Of a stretch of 64,000 bases of DNA, positions 1 through 7,648 are shown piece by piece. Source of the stretch: Geminicoccaceae bacterium. GTDB lineage: Bacteria; Pseudomonadota; Alphaproteobacteria; Geminicoccales; Geminicoccaceae. Within the stretch, counting starts at the first letter, position 1; each line of letters starts with the position of its first letter. The notes below the pieces were generated by a model. It was given only the letters and a program-made list of their open reading frames with translations. It was not told the DNA's origin and did not search any database. The position numbers and the translations under genes are program-made. The stretch is taken from contig JANQNY010000025.1 in NCBI GenBank assembly GCA_028279345.1, positions 17,579 through 81,578 of the forward strand, written 5' to 3'.

Positions 1-410
1 CCGCCGGATAGCGCTTTCGGTTTGCGCTCCAAGAACGGGGTCAGTTCTACTTTTTCGGCCGCTCGCTTGACGCGCGGTGCGATCTCGTTTTTCGGTGTGC
101 CGCGCACTTTAAGCGGATAAGCGATGTTGTCGAAAATCGTCATGTGCGGGTAAAGCCCGTAATTTTGGAACACCATTGCGACATCACGATCTTTGGGCAG
201 ATCGTCGTTGACCATGCGATCGCCGATCCAGACTTCACCCGATGACGGGTTTTCCAACCCGGCAATCATCCGCATCGTTGTCGTCTTGCCGCAGCCGGAA
301 GGTCCGAGTAGAACAAGGAACTCTTTATCTTTGATCTGCAATGACTGATTGTCGACACCGACAACATCGCCCCATCGTTTGGTGAGCTTTTTCAGGCGAA
401 CCTCGGCCAT
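1..410 (-). CDS. Sugar-type ABC transporter ATP-binding protein (partial, C-terminus outside window)
   Basis: Nucleotide-binding subunit that would hydrolyse ATP at the inner face of the membrane to drive import by the two permeases encoded upstream in the same operon. About 136 N-terminal residues are visible. They carry the Walker A motif GPSGCGKTT (residues 36-44), the Q-loop segment VFQNYGLYPH, and the reading frame leaves the window in the LSGG signature. The start ATG shares one base with the TGA of the preceding permease gene (TGATG), so translation is probably coupled. The MalK/UgpC/MsmX-type CUT1 subfamily is inferred from the partner genes; the C-terminal regulatory domain that could refine this is not in the window. 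Confidence 0.93.
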   Translation of the reverse strand, partial: MAEVRLKKLTKRWGDVVGVDNQSLQIKDKEFLVLLGPSGCGKTTTMRMIAGLENPSSGEVWIGDRMVNDDLPKDRDVAMVFQNYGLYPHMTIFDNIAYPLKVRGTPKNEIAPRVKRAAEKVELTPFLERKPKALSG

Positions 411-1237
411 CAGCGAACTGCTCCCATGGTCAGGCCTTGTACGAAGTACTTGCGGATCGCCAGGGCCATAACGAACATGGGAACCATGATGATGATGCCG
501 GCCGCACTGAGCAGGTTCCACAAATCGCCTTCCTCCGCCTTGAACAGGGCAAGCCCGACCGGGAGGGTGAGCGCATGCTTGTTGGTAAGGATCAGCGCGA
601 AGAGGAACTCGTTCCAAGCAATGATGAAACAGAAGATCCCGGCGGTCAGGAGTCCCGGCGCCGCCATCGGCAGCACGATATTGCGGATGACTTGAAGCCG
701 CGACGACCCGTCCACCATGGCGGCCTCTTCGGTCTCCACGGGGATGCCGTCGATAAAGCCTTTGATCATCCAAATCGCAAAGGGCATGACGATGGCCAGG
801 TTGACCAAGATCAGTCCGACCCGGGTATCCAGCAGGCCCAGATCGCGGAACATGACGAAGAAGGGCAGAATAATGACCACCGCCGGCACGAACTGCGTCG
901 CCAGGATGGTCACCAGCATCGCGTTTTCGCCAAACAGCCGGAAACGGCTGAAGGAATAGGCGGCCATAGTCGCGATGGGGATCGCCAGTGCGACGGTCAC
1001 AAATGCGACGAAAGAGGAATTGAACAACTTAGAGCCGAGATTGAACGGTTCTTGAAAAACCGTCTCGAAATTCGAGAGCGTCGGCCTGAAGAACAGTTTA
1101 AGCTGATATACGTCCACATGTGATTTGAATGCAGCGAGAAAAATCCAAACAATAGGTGCCATGATTATGAAAATTGCAACCATAATTAGACCAATCTGCA
1201 CGGCTTGCCATAGATCTTTTTGCTGTTTTCCGTTCAT
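410..1237 (-). CDS. Sugar-type ABC transporter permease, MalG/UgpE-like
   Basis: Inner-membrane permease of the CUT1 importer family (binding-protein-dependent transport inner membrane component). It has about six hydrophobic segments and the cytoplasmic coupling loop EEAAMVDGSS, which contacts the ATPase. The ATG at 1237 (MNGKQQ) is preferred because it follows the upstream permease stop by a few bases; an in-frame ATG at 1276 would overlap that gene by about 35 nt. The protein is then about 275 residues, normal for MalG-type subunits. It is the third gene of a four-gene minus-strand operon: binding protein, permease, permease, ATPase. The substrate cannot be read from the sequence. Confidence 0.9.
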   Translation of the reverse strand: MNGKQQKDLWQAVQIGLIMVAIFIIMAPIVWIFLAAFKSHVDVYQLKLFFRPTLSNFETVFQEPFNLGSKLFNSSFVAFVTVALAIPIATMAAYSFSRFRLFGENAMLVTILATQFVPAVVIILPFFVMFRDLGLLDTRVGLILVNLAIVMPFAIWMIKGFIDGIPVETEEAAMVDGSSRLQVIRNIVLPMAAPGLLTAGIFCFIIAWNEFLFALILTNKHALTLPVGLALFKAEEGDLWNLLSAAGIIIMVPMFVMALAIRKYFVQGLTMGAVR

Positions 1238-1241
1238 TTCT

Positions 1242-2114
1242 TCAATTTTTCCGAAAGACGTATCTGGCATAGGCATATGTGAGAAAAATCATCGGTATCA
1301 CCATGAGCCAAGCGACTGAAGCGGCATAGCCAATCTGGCCGTACTTCATGCCGTTGAAGTAGATGTAGTGGCTGAGCGTCTGCGTCGCCGTGCCCGGCCC
1401 GCCATTGGTCAGCATGAAAATCTGGTCGAAGGTTTTCAAGCTGAAGATCGACTTGAGGATGATCACTACCGCCAGGACCGGCGCCAATTGGGGCAACGTG
1501 ACGTCACGGAAGACGCGCCAGGAAGATGCGCCGTCGACCTGCGCCGCCTCGATCGTATCGCGTGGGACGGAGGCCAGGCCGCCGATCAGCACCAGCGTCA
1601 GAAAAGGGACCCAGCCCCATATGTCGGCCATGACACAGACCGCAAAGGCCAGGACCGGATCGGCGAGCCACGAAATCCCAGCCAGTGGCGGAAGCACCAA
1701 GCCGAAGAACGCATCAAACAAACCGAATTCGGGGTTGAACATGAAGCGGAACGACACACCGATCAGCGCCGGGCTCATGGCGAAGGGGAGGATCAGCAAT
1801 GTCTGCACGCCAGAACGCAGCCTTCCGCCTGGCGCGAGTAGCATGGCCAAGCCCATTGCCAGCAGCGTGGTCAGCGCCACGGTGAGGAGCGTGTAGACGG
1901 CGGTCACCCAAACCGCGTTCCAGAACGCCGGCTCGTCGAAGAACGCCCAAGTGTAATTCTCCCAGCCCAGATACTGGTCGAGCGACCCGGGGCGATTCAG
2001 TCGTCCGATCGTGAACGATAGTCGCAGCGACTCCATCAACGGCCAGATCGCAGTGGCGAAGACAACCACCACAGCCGGCAAAACCAGCAGATATTTCAGT
2101 GTGTTATCGCGCAT
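1242..2114 (-). CDS. Sugar-type ABC transporter permease, MalF/UgpA-like
   Basis: Inner-membrane permease of 290 residues pairing with the MalG-like subunit encoded just downstream. It begins MRDNTLKYLL with a hydrophobic first helix, has further membrane segments, and carries the coupling loop IEAAQVDGAS near residue 190, typical of the family. It lies between the solute-binding-protein gene (51 nt upstream) and the second permease (4 nt downstream with the chosen start), so the order matches classical CUT1 operons. Its DNA is visibly more A/T-rich around its 3' end than genes beyond 5.5 kb, in line with the rest of this operon. Confidence 0.92.
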   Translation of the reverse strand: MRDNTLKYLLVLPAVVVVFATAIWPLMESLRLSFTIGRLNRPGSLDQYLGWENYTWAFFDEPAFWNAVWVTAVYTLLTVALTTLLAMGLAMLLAPGGRLRSGVQTLLILPFAMSPALIGVSFRFMFNPEFGLFDAFFGLVLPPLAGISWLADPVLAFAVCVMADIWGWVPFLTLVLIGGLASVPRDTIEAAQVDGASSWRVFRDVTLPQLAPVLAVVIILKSIFSLKTFDQIFMLTNGGPGTATQTLSHYIYFNGMKYGQIGYAASVAWLMVIPMIFLTYAYARYVFRKN

Positions 2115-2165
2115 GCGAGCGGTGCGAGAACGGGCCGAAGCCCGCCCGCGCCTCCAGGGACAGAG

Positions 2166-3494
2166 CTATTGAATGCGTCCGGCGCGCCTGAGCACGCGGT
2201 TGGACTGTTCGGCGGCCGCCGTCATCAATTCGGGGACATTGCCGCCCGCCGCGGCATCGGCAATGGCCGCCGACAGGATATCGCCAACCTCAGGCCATTC
2301 TGGGATTTGCGGCATGATGTCGGAGTCCTTCAGCGAGTCCCAAGCCGCCTCCTGGATGTAGTCATTGGCTGCGTTCACCTCCGCGTCTTTCAATGAGGAG
2401 ATGTGCGTGACCACATTGTTGATGATCTGTCTGCCTTTGACCTCGCGTTCAGTCGCATTGGCTTTTTCCAGATCCGGATTCGACAACCATTTCATAAATT
2501 CCCACGCGGCTTCCGGATTTCTTGAGTACTTGCTAATCGAGAAAGGCATCGAAATTGCGTAGGTTTTCTTGTTGCCCCGATAAGAGGGCATTCCGCTGAA
2601 GGCGACCTGCTCTTTGCTCAGGGTCGAGATCTCTGGGTTGTGAAAACCCGAGTATGACCACCACCAGACCGGGATCATCGCCGAATTGCCCTGCATGAAC
2701 GATTGCCGGGCATCCTGTTCGACGAAAGCCAAGCTGCTGGGATTGGTCACTTCGTGCACCGTGTGGAGCGCGATGTAATCCTGTGTTGCTTGAATACCGT
2801 CCTCCGTCGCCCAGGCAGCGCTCCAGTCGTCATTGAAGATGTCGGCACCAGCCGCCCATAGGAAGTTGATCCATATAAACAAGTTCTGCCGGTTGCCGTC
2901 ATTGTTGTAGTACAGCGCAAGCGGCGAGATGTCCGGGTTGGTCTCTTTCAGACCTTTGCCGATCTCAATCAGCTCTTCCCAGCTTTGCGGTGGCTCAGGA
3001 ACGATGTCCTTCCGATAGAACATCAATTGGGCGTGCGCCCGCAGCGGGAAGCCCAGTGTTTCGCCCTCATACTGGGCCGAACGGGCGAAAGCCGTCGGAT
3101 ATCGATCCATCGAAATCCCGTCGCGCGCCATCACGTCGTCCAGACGCATCAGCCAGTGCTCGTTCGGCGGCCCCCAACTATCAAGGTAGTTGACAACGTC
3201 GAACGTTCCGTTTGCCGCAATGCCTTCGGCGTTGATCTTCTCCTGCAGCGAGCCGAACGGGATAAAGGTCCATTCCGTTTCGATGCCGGTCATTTCGGTG
3301 AATTGGTCGGCGCGCAGCATCAGCCCTTCAAATTGGGGTGTAACGTTGCACACGATATTGAGTGTCGTGCCAGCGTAGGGCTTGCTCTCCAGGAGCCCGT
3401 AGGGCAAGGCGCCCGCGAAGGTCGGTCGCCCCATGGCGGCCAACCCCATGGCCGATGTGCTCAACTGCAAGAACCGGCGTTTGTGCAGATTCAT
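2166..3494 (-). CDS. Extracellular solute-binding protein, family 1 (sugar-type ABC importer)
   Basis: Periplasmic receptor delivering substrate to the two permeases downstream. The start ATG at 3494 (MNLHKRRFLQ) is chosen because GGGAGG lies about 7 nt upstream; the frame stays open further but without a better site. The N-terminus has a Tat-like signal (KRRFLQLS followed by a hydrophobic stretch and an AGA cleavage region), so export in folded form is likely. The mature part shows family-1 features such as GTFDVVNYLDSWGP and AAWEFMKWLSNP. At 442 residues it has normal length. First gene of the operon, divergent from a GntR regulator that probably controls it. Confidence 0.92.
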   Translation of the reverse strand: MNLHKRRFLQLSTSAMGLAAMGRPTFAGALPYGLLESKPYAGTTLNIVCNVTPQFEGLMLRADQFTEMTGIETEWTFIPFGSLQEKINAEGIAANGTFDVVNYLDSWGPPNEHWLMRLDDVMARDGISMDRYPTAFARSAQYEGETLGFPLRAHAQLMFYRKDIVPEPPQSWEELIEIGKGLKETNPDISPLALYYNNDGNRQNLFIWINFLWAAGADIFNDDWSAAWATEDGIQATQDYIALHTVHEVTNPSSLAFVEQDARQSFMQGNSAMIPVWWWSYSGFHNPEISTLSKEQVAFSGMPSYRGNKKTYAISMPFSISKYSRNPEAAWEFMKWLSNPDLEKANATEREVKGRQIINNVVTHISSLKDAEVNAANDYIQEAAWDSLKDSDIMPQIPEWPEVGDILSAAIADAAAGGNVPELMTAAAEQSNRVLRRAGRIQ

Positions 3495-3949
3495 CCCAAT
3501 GGCCTCCCATATTATTATGTTCACTGCCAAACTTGACATGTTATGCAAAATTGTCAAACAATTTGTCGAGACCGGTCTTGCCGCTCGGTGTTGCCTTCCG
3601 TTTCGGCGGACAGCTAGGCGCGTGGACCAACCGAGACCGCCTCGTCCGGCCACGCACATCGGCACGAGCCGCAAGCCATTGGAGTGTCACTGAGAATTGG
3701 TCCACCATACGAGGAGGCCGGTGCCCACAAGCGTCGGCTTCGAATCACTAGCTGGAAGGTCCGTGACCATCGTTGCATGCGAACAACGGCTGCCGGGATC
3801 TGGGAAGACCAGGAACGTCGCCGACGTTGTGGTATCCCGGGCTGCGGCCTTGACGCTCAGCGTTGGAACCGAGCGGATGGCTTGCCATGGCTATCGCTTT
3901 TGAGGAGGCCGGACCGCGCGCAAATCCATCCTGCAGGAGGCGGGCCGGA
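3495..3949. promoter_or_regulatory. Divergent control region of the sugar ABC operon and gntR
   Basis: A 455-nt intergenic region between the divergently oriented binding-protein and GntR genes. At 3531-3566 it is A/T-rich and contains overlapping inverted repeats: TTGACA (3533-3538) facing TGTCAA (3552-3557), and TTGT-CAA-ACAA (3551-3561). The second fits the GT...AC half-site style of GntR-family operators. A TTGACA read on the minus strand at 3557-3552 could be a -35 element for the transporter operon, but no convincing -10 sits at the right spacing. The rest of the gap shows no gene. Assignment as operator is inference from pattern and position. Confidence 0.4.
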
Positions 3950-4618
3950 ATGACCTTAGGACAGCAACGCGTATCCGCCACGGCGCGGCATATCTTTGAA
4001 ACGCTGCGGGCCGACATCGCCGTCGGTCGCCTGCAACCGCGCGAACGCCTCGTCGAAGCGGAACTGGTCGATCGGTTCGATAGCCATCGCCCCGCGGTGC
4101 GCGAAGCACTGAGCCTGCTCACACAACTTGGTGTTATTGTTCACCGACCGCATAAGGGCGCGTCGGTAGCCGAGCTTTCGCCTGAGGAAATCACCAAGAT
4201 CTACGATGTGCGGATAGAGCTGGAGTGCCTTGCGGCGCGCTGGATGCCCCTTCCCCTAGACGCTGCAGCCCTTGACGAGCTTGAGAGCATTCAGGATGCG
4301 CATTCGACCGCCACCAAACATCTTCGATACAGCGAAATATTTCGCCTCGATCTACTTTTTCATGCAACGTTGAACAACAATTGTGGAAATCGTCATTTGG
4401 CGGATGTAGCCGATTTGATGTCGAGCCGGGGGTTACAGGCGCGCTATTCAGTTCAAATGGACGAAAAGCACCTCAAAGACGTCGAACACGACCATTTGAC
4501 GATCATCGCAGCGCTGCGCACTAGCGACACAGCCCAGCTTGTGGAAGCCGTCCGCTCTCATATGACCCGGGGTGCGCGTTGGTACGCGGATCGCCTGCAG
4601 AAGCAATTGAGTGTATGA
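3950..4618 (+). CDS. GntR-family transcriptional regulator with FCD domain
   Basis: DNA-binding regulator of 222 residues. The N-terminal winged helix spans roughly residues 8-75 (IFETLRADIAVGRLQPRERL, then HRPAVREALSLLTQLGVI), followed by an all-helical FCD ligand-binding domain (IYDVRIELECLAARW, HATLNNNCGNRHL, HDHLTIIAALR). The ATG at 3950 is selected because AGGAGG lies 9 nt upstream; the frame is open further upstream but lacks a ribosome site. It is divergent from the sugar ABC operon, the usual place for a local repressor responding to the substrate or a catabolite. The ligand is unknown. Confidence 0.9.
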   Translation: MTLGQQRVSATARHIFETLRADIAVGRLQPRERLVEAELVDRFDSHRPAVREALSLLTQLGVIVHRPHKGASVAELSPEEITKIYDVRIELECLAARWMPLPLDAAALDELESIQDAHSTATKHLRYSEIFRLDLLFHATLNNNCGNRHLADVADLMSSRGLQARYSVQMDEKHLKDVEHDHLTIIAALRTSDTAQLVEAVRSHMTRGARWYADRLQKQLSV

Positions 4619-4689
4619 AACGCATGCAGAAGCAGAGAGTGCAACGGATCGCACAACGGTTGGCGTGCGCCCCTCGGGATCAGGCGACG

Positions 4690-4818
4690 ATTAGACGGGG
4701 AAGATGCGCGGCCACATCGTCCTCGGTGTCGAAGCCGAGCGGCTAGACGCCTTTGTCGTTCACCGTCGTAGTAAGGCTCTCCATCATGGCATCGTCGTGG
4801 GGATTGCCGCACTCGGCC
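4690..4818 (-). pseudogene. Decayed IS3-like transposase C-terminal fragment
   Basis: Read on the minus strand this stretch gives DDAMMESLTTTVNDKGV, a stop codon, then PLGFDTEDDVAAHLPRLI. The arrangement resembles the end of the DDE integrase core of IS3-group OrfB proteins, where an N-A-x-x-E-S-F motif carrying the last catalytic Glu is followed about 20 residues later by a helix with an arginine and leucine pattern. An in-frame stop and the loss of both flanks show it is a relic. It lies inside the A/T-richer block next to the integrase remnant. The match is by eye and short, so another DDE family is possible. Confidence 0.35.
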
Positions 4819-4905
4819 CTGGGGCAAAGCCCACCAGCCTTCTACGAGGCTCCCCAGAGAGACCTCCGGGGTTGCGTCCTGCCACTCCCGCTATTGGCGC
4901 CCTTC

Positions 4906-4921
4906 CCCTTCTCAAGAAGGG
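4906..4921. repeat. Perfect short inverted repeat in a hairpin-like intergenic element
   Basis: CCCTTCT-CA-AGAAGGG forms a 7-bp perfect stem. It sits in a C- and G-run-rich stretch (about 4842-4985) that replaces the coding sequence expected after the integrase remnant. The look is that of a small interspersed hairpin repeat, but no second copy was seen in this window, so its repeat status is unproven. Confidence 0.35.
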
Positions 4922-4984
4922 ACGACGGGGGGAAGGTGGCGAGGAGGGCGTCCGGGGAGTAATCCCTTGCGGTATTTCTCGCGA

Positions 4985-5290
4985 GCCGCTGGTCTCCCCA
5001 GACGACCGCCTGACAACACCTATGCGTCAGGCGTTGACGGCCGTATTCGTCGACCTCGAGGCAGTGCGGAGCAAGCAGGTAATCGGCCATCTTACCAGAC
5101 ACCCGCTCAACGTCTGCTTCGTTCTGGTCACGGGTACGTAGCGAGAACCTGATTTCCTTGATTTTCTCGCCGATGTGCTTCCGGACAGTGTTATCACCGA
5201 CAGGAATGTAGAAGGTCCTCCCCGCACCTTCGGGAGGACTTCCTTGGGCATGCGCTGGCGGAACTGCGGGAACGTCAACCCGGAACGCCT
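4985..5290 (-). pseudogene. Frameshifted tyrosine-recombinase (phage-type integrase) N-terminal remnant
   Basis: Two minus-strand frames together read like the N-terminal DUF6538/SAM-like region of tyrosine recombinases. The first frame gives FPQFRQRMPKEVLPKVRGG (about 5278-5216). After a one-base slip near 5215 the next frame continues TFYIPVGDN, then EIRFSLRTRDQNEADVERVS and RQRLTHRCCQAVVWGD (to about 4985). The R-x-SL-x-TRD-x-x-EA pattern is characteristic of these integrases. The catalytic domain with the RHRY residues is absent, so the gene is dead. It starts about 110 nt from the 3' end of tRNA-Leu, the standard position for an island integrase. Confidence 0.6.
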
Positions 5291-5402
5291 CATCGGACGA
5301 ACCACTCGAAGTACCACGTGCCTCACCCGTGTGTACCACTTCGGCGGGGCAAAGCCGCTTTAGCTCAAAGGCTTGCGGCTGCTCAACGGGTTACCGGAGC
5401 GA

Positions 5403-5489
5403 TGGTGCCCAGGAGAGGACTCGAACCTCCACCCCCTTGCGAGGACAGGTACCTGAAACCTGCGCGTCTACCAATTCCGCCACCTGGGC
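5403..5489 (-). tRNA. tRNA-Leu (anticodon CAG)
   Basis: An 87-nt tRNA on the minus strand. The 7-bp acceptor stem GCCCAGG/CCTGGGC, discriminator A and genome-encoded CCA can be read directly. The anticodon arm is CAGGT-TTCAGGT-ACCTG, giving anticodon CAG, and a long variable arm (GTCCTCGCAAGGGGGT region) marks a class II leucine tRNA. The T loop GTTCGAGTC is intact. The adjacent integrase remnant lies on its 3' side, the usual attachment-site side for tRNA-targeted islands. Confidence 0.95.
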
Positions 5490-5626
5490 ACGGCGAGGCC
5501 GTGGGCTTAAGCGCGAGGGCGCATGCCGTCAAGGCTCGCGTGGGCACGGGTCCGACGGCTTGGAGACACGCCTGAGGCCGCCTATGTTGGCAGCCGATCG
5601 CGGCCCGCGATCGCACGGGAGGAACC

Positions 5627-6565
5627 ATGCGCAACGCCGTCGTCACCGTCTTCGGGGGCTCGGGCTTCCTGGGGCGCTATGTGGTGCGCCGGCTCGCCGC
5701 CGCCGGGGCCAGGGTGCGCGTTATCTGCCGCCACCCCCACAAGGCCATGCACCTGAAGCCCATGGGCGAGGTCGGGCAGATCACGCTCGAGCGCGGCGAC
5801 GTCTTGCGCACCGACGACCTCTCGCGGTTCGTCGAGGGATCGACCTACGTCGTCAACCTCATTGGCATTCTCTTCGAGTTCGGCCGTCAACGGTTCGGGC
5901 CCTTGCAGGCCGAAGCGCCCGGCCGCATCGCCGAAGCGGCGCGGGCTGCAGGTGTCGAGCAGCTGGTTCAAATGTCGGCGATTGGCGCCGATCCGGAGAG
6001 CGACGCTGACTACGCCCGCACCAAAGCCGCCGGCGAGGCCGCGGTCCGCGAGGTGTTGCCGGACGCCGTGATCCTCAGGCCGAGCGTGGTGTTCGGCCCC
6101 GAGGATGACTTCTTCAACCGCTTCGGCGCCATGGCGCAACTGAGCCCGTTCCTGCCGCTCATCAATGGCGGCAAGACGCGCTTCCAGCCGGTCTATGTCG
6201 ACGACGTGGCGCAGGCGGTCGTGCTCGGCTTGCTGGAAGAGCGCCTGCGTGGTCGCACCTTCGAGCTGGGCGGCCCGGAGGTGCTGACGTTCAAGGAGCT
6301 TCTGGAGTACCTGCTGGAGACACTGGGCCGGCATCGGGCACTGGTGAGCCTGCCGGGCAGCGTCGCGCGCATGCAGGCGTGGTTCATGGAGTTCCTGCCC
6401 AACCCGCCGCTGACGCGCGACCAGATCACGCTGCTCGGACACGACAACGTCGTGAGCGCTGGTGCTAGCACGTTCGCCGATCTCGGAATCGACCCCACGC
6501 CGCTTGAGATGATCGTGCCGAGCTACGTCCACCGGTACGCGCGCCGCGTTCCGCGCGAGATCTGA
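5627..6565 (+). CDS. NAD(P)-binding SDR protein, complex I NDUFA9-like
   Basis: Atypical short-chain dehydrogenase/epimerase-fold protein of 312 residues, of the family named after the NDUFA9 accessory subunit of mitochondrial complex I. The Rossmann motif VTVFGGSGFLGRYV (about residues 6-19) is intact and R-V-x-V-x-CR follows at the second strand. The family often lacks the classical YxxxK pair; here the Y-A-R-T-K of SDADYARTKAAGE keeps a related arrangement. GGGAGG precedes the ATG. It is convergent with uppP, with 15 nt between the stops. Whether it binds complex I or acts as a quinone- or lipid-linked reductase is unknown. Confidence 0.87.
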   Translation: MRNAVVTVFGGSGFLGRYVVRRLAAAGARVRVICRHPHKAMHLKPMGEVGQITLERGDVLRTDDLSRFVEGSTYVVNLIGILFEFGRQRFGPLQAEAPGRIAEAARAAGVEQLVQMSAIGADPESDADYARTKAAGEAAVREVLPDAVILRPSVVFGPEDDFFNRFGAMAQLSPFLPLINGGKTRFQPVYVDDVAQAVVLGLLEERLRGRTFELGGPEVLTFKELLEYLLETLGRHRALVSLPGSVARMQAWFMEFLPNPPLTRDQITLLGHDNVVSAGASTFADLGIDPTPLEMIVPSYVHRYARRVPREI

Positions 6566-6580
6566 CGAGCGGTCGTTCGG

Positions 6581-7381
6581 TCAGCCATAGGCGAGGACGA
6601 GGAGCCCTATCCCGAAGACCACGCGGTAGATGACGAACGGGGTGAAGCTCGCGCGGCGCAGCCACCGCATCATCAAGACGATCGCGATGAAGGCCGAGAC
6701 GAAGGCGAGCACGGCGCCGATGAGCGCGTCCTTGGTGAGCGCCAGCTCATCCCGCCGGACGAGCTCGAGCGTCAACAGGAGGCCTGCGGCGGTGATCGTC
6801 GGGATCGACAACAGCATCGAGAAGCGCGCCGCCTCGGTGCGCTCGTAGCCCAGCAGACGCGCCGCCGTCATGGTGATGCCGGCACGGCTCGTGCCGGGAA
6901 CGAGTGCCAGGATCTGCGCGCAGCCAATGGCGAGGGCACCGCCCGGTCCCATGCTTGCCAGCCGATCGCGGTTGGGACGGTACTGGTCCGCCAGATAGAG
7001 CACGATGCCGAACACGAGCATGGCCCAGCCGATGACGTCGAGACGCCGGAGCAGGTCCAGGTGATCGCTGACGGCGAAACCCACCAGCACGACAGGTACC
7101 GTCCCGATCGCCACGAGGACGATGAGCCGGCGTGTCGGGTGCGCCATGATGCCAGGTGTCCCGCGATCGACGACGCTCGCCGCCATGCCGCGCAGGTCGG
7201 CCCCAAGATAGGCGACCACCGCGCCCAGCGAGCCGACATGCACCGCGACGTCGATCGGCAGGCCCTGGTCGGGCCATTCGGTCAGCAGTGGCACCAGGAT
7301 GAGGTGGCCCGACGAGCTGATCGGGAGGAACTCGGTGACGCCTTGCACGACCGCGAGCACGAAGAGCTGAAGCAGGTCCAT
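6581..7381 (-). CDS. uppP: Undecaprenyl-diphosphate phosphatase UppP/BacA
   Basis: Integral membrane enzyme that dephosphorylates undecaprenyl pyrophosphate, recycling the lipid carrier for peptidoglycan and other surface polymers; overexpression gives bacitracin resistance in other bacteria. The first signature GVTEFLPISSSGHL is at residues 14-27 and the second, PGTSRAG, at 162-168, with about eight membrane helices. Starting at the ATG at 7381 gives 266 residues, the family norm. The frame extends 63 codons upstream, but that part is low-complexity non-coding DNA between this gene and gltD. Confidence 0.95.
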   Translation of the reverse strand: MDLLQLFVLAVVQGVTEFLPISSSGHLILVPLLTEWPDQGLPIDVAVHVGSLGAVVAYLGADLRGMAASVVDRGTPGIMAHPTRRLIVLVAIGTVPVVLVGFAVSDHLDLLRRLDVIGWAMLVFGIVLYLADQYRPNRDRLASMGPGGALAIGCAQILALVPGTSRAGITMTAARLLGYERTEAARFSMLLSIPTITAAGLLLTLELVRRDELALTKDALIGAVLAFVSAFIAIVLMMRWLRRASFTPFVIYRVVFGIGLLVLAYG

Positions 7382-7648
7382 GGGCGTCTCGTCCAATGGC
7401 GATTCAACGGCGGCGCGAGCAAATGGTGCGCGCGTCAACTGCTTTGCGCTGCCGCTCAGCGTCAGACAGTCCCATATCAGGACTATCGTCGGGAAAGCTG
7501 CTGGACGGCCCACGGAGCCGCCGCTATATAGCGGCTTATTCCGAGCAGCGCTCGTCGAACCAAGGCCCAAAGCCGCCGGGTATGACGGCTACCGGCCAAC
7601 AGCGTCGCCAGCCTTCCATCGTCGATCGCCCCCCGCGAGGAGTGCGCC

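Noticed and set aside
5582..6532. Long minus-strand frame antisense to the NDUFA9-like gene
   Set aside because: No domain and skewed composition; the sense protein has a clear Rossmann motif and ribosome site.
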